From positions 43,455 through 107,454 of the forward strand of contig JADWOT020001439.1 in assembly GCA_036345935.2 (NCBI GenBank): a stretch of 64,000 bases of DNA, read 5' to 3'. Under the pieces are notes generated by a model that was not told the origin of the DNA, did not search any database, and worked only from the letters and a program-made list of their open reading frames with translations. Source of the DNA: Taenia hydatigena. Taxonomy: Eukaryota > Platyhelminthes > Cestoda > Cyclophyllidea > Taeniidae. This document shows, piece after piece, positions 60,103 through 64,000 of the stretch (the first letter of the stretch is position 1; every line of letters starts with the position of its first letter). The translations under genes were made by a program, and so were the position numbers.

Positions 60103-62456
60103 CCCATATAAATAGCATTATTCGATTTTTCATGTCAATCGCCGCTGAAGAAGTTAAGTGTCCTTCATTACCACCACAAATGATTTTCATCCTTAGCTGG
60201 CGATGGATAAGTTGTGCGATCCCAGCTATAATTCAAAATCTGCTATAAGGAACATTTTACTCCATAGAAACGTAGTTTCTCAATGCTTTACGAAATGTGG
60301 GGATGCTATTCTACTTAAATAATTTAAGGCAGGCTGGAAAGTAGAGATCTAAAATTGATATTTATTTGATTGCATACAAAATTCAAAAGACAAATCGCTA
60401 GGATCTTGCAACAAGTTATAAGATGCATAAATGTTTTTCCTTATTCTTTGTCTTCTATAGACTTAGTGATTGGTTTCAATTTCCGCGCAATCGGTATTTG
60501 CTCTAGCAGCGTCAGGACCCCACACAAGTGACTACATCATGGTGATTTATCAACTGCGAGCTGCTAAAAGAAGTTGCAGCAGAGAACCAAACAATATTTT
60601 GCGACGAGGCTCTCATTTCTAAGGCGCAGTTTTAATGAAAACAAGTGCACTGAGAGTTCAGCATGGAAATCTTGTTTGTGCCCATCCTAGTGGCTTCGCA
60701 GCAAGGTTTGTGTTTAAGTGATTCACCACCCAGTTAACTGCTGCATACACGCACATCGCAAGTAAACTTGTAATCGGCGAGGTGATAGTTGCCGCTCAGT
60801 GTAGCAAAGTGACTAGAGTGACTCCTTTTGAACGTCAGAGACTTGCACCGCTTCGGCATTAGTTGCATACCAATTTGCTTAGTGGGCAAGACTTCCATGT
60901 GAACGACTATATTTGCTCCCCGTGAGTTGTTAAAGCAATTTTGATCGCGCATTTGCGTTGTGAGATTTGTTTTGGTCCAGTGATGAGTGTTGGGCACCTA
61001 ACGATAGGTTGTGCGTGATTGCAGGTAGTTAAAGTAAGATGAGCAAGAGCATGATAAGCTGGAATACTATCGACAATCAGCTATGAGAATAGAACCTTCG
61101 AGAAATTGGAGATGAGCATTTAATGAGGGCTTCAACATCCCCGGTCGGTATCACTCTTAATGGCGTTTTTCTTGCATAGGAGGATTGCGAGCAATTTTAG
61201 CACCACTGGCACTGGTTATAGCACAAGTTAAAACAAAGTAAATCCATGAGTCACTGTAGACATTAGGTTCGAGCTGAAACTCAAAGGACCATTCGCGTGT
61301 TTGCTTATCACCACTCCACAATGGGTGGAAACGGAAAAAAAGATAAAGTAACTGACATTGCTTGCACCACTAGTGACATTGGTTCGCTAACCTGCCCCTT
61401 GAGCATCATTAACGCAAAAGCTCTGACTATTTGCTTGATTCATCACACTCAACGGCTATTAAACATGAGACTTACTCATGACCCAATTTTTGCAGCTCTT
61501 GGGATAACAGAGACAGACGGCACCCGATATTCATTACGTCCGTTACCTCCAAGCAAATCGTCAGTTGTTACCAATGCCTTCCTTCTATAAAATTGGGCGC
61601 ATTTATCGAAGCGTGTCAATCTTCCGGTGGTCAACTGTGATCTCTCAGTTTTCGCTTCCTTCTGGAAGAAGGGAAGGATTATGGGCAGCGCTGCCACCAA
61701 CATTACTAGCAACTCGCATTGGTGCTCATGCCGACTACTGATGCGATTTTAGTAACTTAAGATGTTACCTTTGGCAATCAGTAATACGATGAGCTTATTT
61801 ACGGTTTGCTCTACCCATGGACTACTTGCCTTATTTTGCATCAAAATGGACAAATACATTGAAATCGGGTTTCGCTGCTGTCGTTTGAAATCCTCGTCCG
61901 CTGCTTATTCACTTGCCGGAACAATTTGGTGTTGAAATGTTTGCGGGTTCAGCCTTCCATACGTTGATCGACTTTCGCACTGACCTGCCATAAGCAATTA
62001 GCAGTCATCAAGGTGTTCTGGTAGTGCATCCATTTTTGAGTGTTCACAATTGTAGGGCCATGCATTGTAGCAGATGCATATAAAAGGAATCAACTTAAGA
62101 AATGTGAAGAAAGGAAATCTTTGAGTGCTATTATTGTTAAAAATATAAATTCGTTTCAGCTGATAGTCAAGGTACATTTATTCCCGAGGTAGACTATCGC
62201 CCAGCACACCCTTAAGTTAGACTGTGTGTAGATCCCAGTCGCGATCGGAGGTTAGACATTATCAAGTGGATCCACAGTCCTTTGTGCATTAAACAAAGGA
62301 GTTTGGTGGTTTCAAGCTGAAGTAGTAATAAGAAGAGATTGGTTACCGATGGAAGAAGATGAACAATTGCGGAAACAAAATCATCCACTTATTACTATTT
62401 ACATAATTTGCACAAGAGGTTAGCAAATAACTTAAAGTCCCCAGTCAACTTTATGA

Positions 62457-63600
62457 AGAAAGTCAGCAGTACTTGACTGCCTCCTAGCATAAGCCAGAAT
62501 ACTCCAGGTGTATTTACACCTACTCATAAACATGATATTGATGCAACTCGTACTTATTCTCTGGATGACTTTGCATTTGAATAAGGTCAGATCGTTGAAA
62601 CTAGTCGTTGCACTTGCTACTTCTCACTACATATATTACGAAAAAGTACATATCTGACATTGAAAATCAGAGTTAGAAATGGCAAATCTGTGCCAGTGGG
62701 TCAACTAAATGGCATATACACAGTTTCTAAATAGAGATAATACTGATGTTCCTCTTTAAGCACCACGTCATTTATTGCCGCATGCGATTTTTTCAATTCA
62801 GGCCGGACTGGACTGCCAGTTGGTAGCATACGGCCATTCTCATTGTGCTTAATGGAAAGCAATGCAATCGAATGAATAGGGGCATGTTAGCATCAAGAAA
62901 CAGCTATAAATAAAAAAATTGCAAGCAAATAATTGGGCTTTCCCCATCATTGCATCCATTTTGATAAGCGCATTTATTCGGGCTTGCACTTTCAGCAATT
63001 TGTATGCCAATGATACACAACATTCCTCTCATTTTATGCAATGTGCTCTGTTTGACTGTTCTTACAACATTACTGTAATACTTTGTACAGACTACCGGTT
63101 TTGGTCAAAGCCAAAGAGAGGGCCATATTGTCCTAGCTGCGTAGGCTGGTCTACGCTAGCATAAATGTGTGCAAAAGCGGAGACACACGGATCGCCTTCT
63201 AATGCGCTAGTAAACCAGGCAGAGAACCATGGTCAGCGGATACAGAGGGCAATACACATTCCCCTGCTACAGTCTCTTTAATCGCTTCGGGGACAGTGGC
63301 TTACAATGACGACTTGAATATTCGAGGTATAGGATTTGATGGTATAATAGAAATTAGGGTAGTGAATATAGAGCACGCTATGGTAACGGGGGGAAACCTA
63401 AAGATGAGGGACTAAAAGCGAAGGAATATGAAACCAGACTTAGGCTTAATTAGAGTATGTAAGTCATTCAAGATCGGAAGACCCAGACGTGCGCACATTC
63501 TTTTATGCCTAAAGAAACAGTGAGGCTCGAAAACATCGAAGCTCAAACTTAAGTGTATCGGCAAAGGTAAGGCTGGCTTTAGCCAGATAGCTTAAACAAT
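62457..63600 (-). repeat. right copy of 1144-base inverted repeat (LIR5)
   Basis: This is the partner of 53659-54802; see that entry. The mirrored 81-codon frame is 62919-63164 (+). Flanks differ completely from those of the left copy just beyond both ends, so the borders are sharp. Confidence 0.95.
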
Positions 63601-64000
63601 TTCTTTTGACCAAATCTTTTAGCTGGATTCATATTCACACAAAATATGGGGCCCAAATACCAACTTTAGCCTCTAGGTCAGGAAGATGCACTGTCTCACA
63701 AATAAAAAATTTAAACCACATAAGTAAATAAAATTAATTTACCTCACAGAAGAGCTGTGACCTGTATCACATATGTCAGCAAGATTTGCATATCACACAT
63801 TGCTTACTCTATACACTTCTCTCAGATAGCGTTTATCGCGTCAACCTAGGAGCCCAATAAAACCGCAACAGCGAAAGCAATAGCCCATGAAAAACACGAT
63901 GCAAATTAGCAATATTTGTTTCAGAGTCAAAGCAAAAAGGAAACAGAGGAAAATGCGCACACCGTCAACTAGCTCCTTCACCTCCAGGGCATTCAAAGTC
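63601..64000. other. non-coding end of window
   Basis: AT-rich sequence outside the right LIR5 copy. No open frame, repeat or motif was recognised. Confidence 0.4.

Larger units (their letters stand above)
54803..62456. other. spacer between the LIR5 copies
   Basis: This is 7.65 kb without a supported gene apart from the finger-like exon at 55.6 kb. If LIR5 were the terminal repeats of one large DNA transposon, this interval should carry transposase or other long frames, and none is seen. 56555-56740 and 57420-57600 are locally GC-rich, with short frames on both strands and no recognised product. Confidence 0.45.

Noticed and set aside
53659..63600. LIR5 as the terminal repeats of a complete giant DNA transposon
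   Set aside because: No transposase, integrase or polymerase-like frame in the 7.65 kb spacer, and no target duplication at the outer ends.
1..64000. CRISPR arrays, insertion sequences, bacterial operons and ribosome-binding sites
   Set aside because: None seen. The sequence is eukaryotic in style, without regularly spaced repeats or dense coding.

Overview
This looks like animal-type eukaryotic DNA, mostly non-coding and repeat-rich. I see no prokaryotic gene organisation, no complete gene and no confident RNA gene. What can be supported is a set of short exons with GT-AG boundaries, remnants of protein domains, and an unusual density of long inverted repeats. A flatworm, perhaps a tapeworm, is my guess from general look (short exons, moderate GC, much diverged repeat DNA); nothing in the window proves it.

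Layout. At 0.9-1.35 kb (minus) lies a decayed protein-kinase domain. From 4.68 to 9.78 kb is a nearly complete palindrome with two arms of about 2.5 kb and a 165-base centre. A second inverted repeat occupies 10.4-12.76 kb. Directly beside it, 12.79-13.21 kb is a young inverted copy of part of the first palindrome's right arm, with 330 identical bases. A third palindrome lies at 18.8-19.8 kb. A fourth, at 20.2-26.4 kb, has a 2.9 kb loop. At 53.66-54.80 and 62.46-63.60 kb is an almost identical 1144-base pair in opposite orientation. In three of the older palindromes the two arms still give similar peptides, so they look like inverted copies of old, partly coding repeats.

The clearest gene-like material is a minus-strand C2H2 zinc-finger array at 47.0-48.0 kb. 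It has three intact fingers, one finger per exon, all with phase-1/phase-1 boundaries, plus a degenerate finger, a short terminal exon and a ruined finger just upstream. Four more finger-like exons, mostly damaged but each preceded by a phase-1 acceptor, lie at 17.7 kb (-), 21.8 kb (-), 52.9 kb (+) and 55.6 kb (-). This suggests a dispersed family of single-finger exons.

Other candidate exons are 27478-27588 (+, phase 1-1, strong splice sites), 39777-39960 (+, terminal), 26491-26594 (+), 33646-33675 (+, micro-exon) and 21289-21321 (+, inside a palindrome arm). None is identified. The long stretches between these features hold only short open frames that look like chance or shadows. All alignments here were made by eye, and percentages are estimates unless a mismatch count is given.
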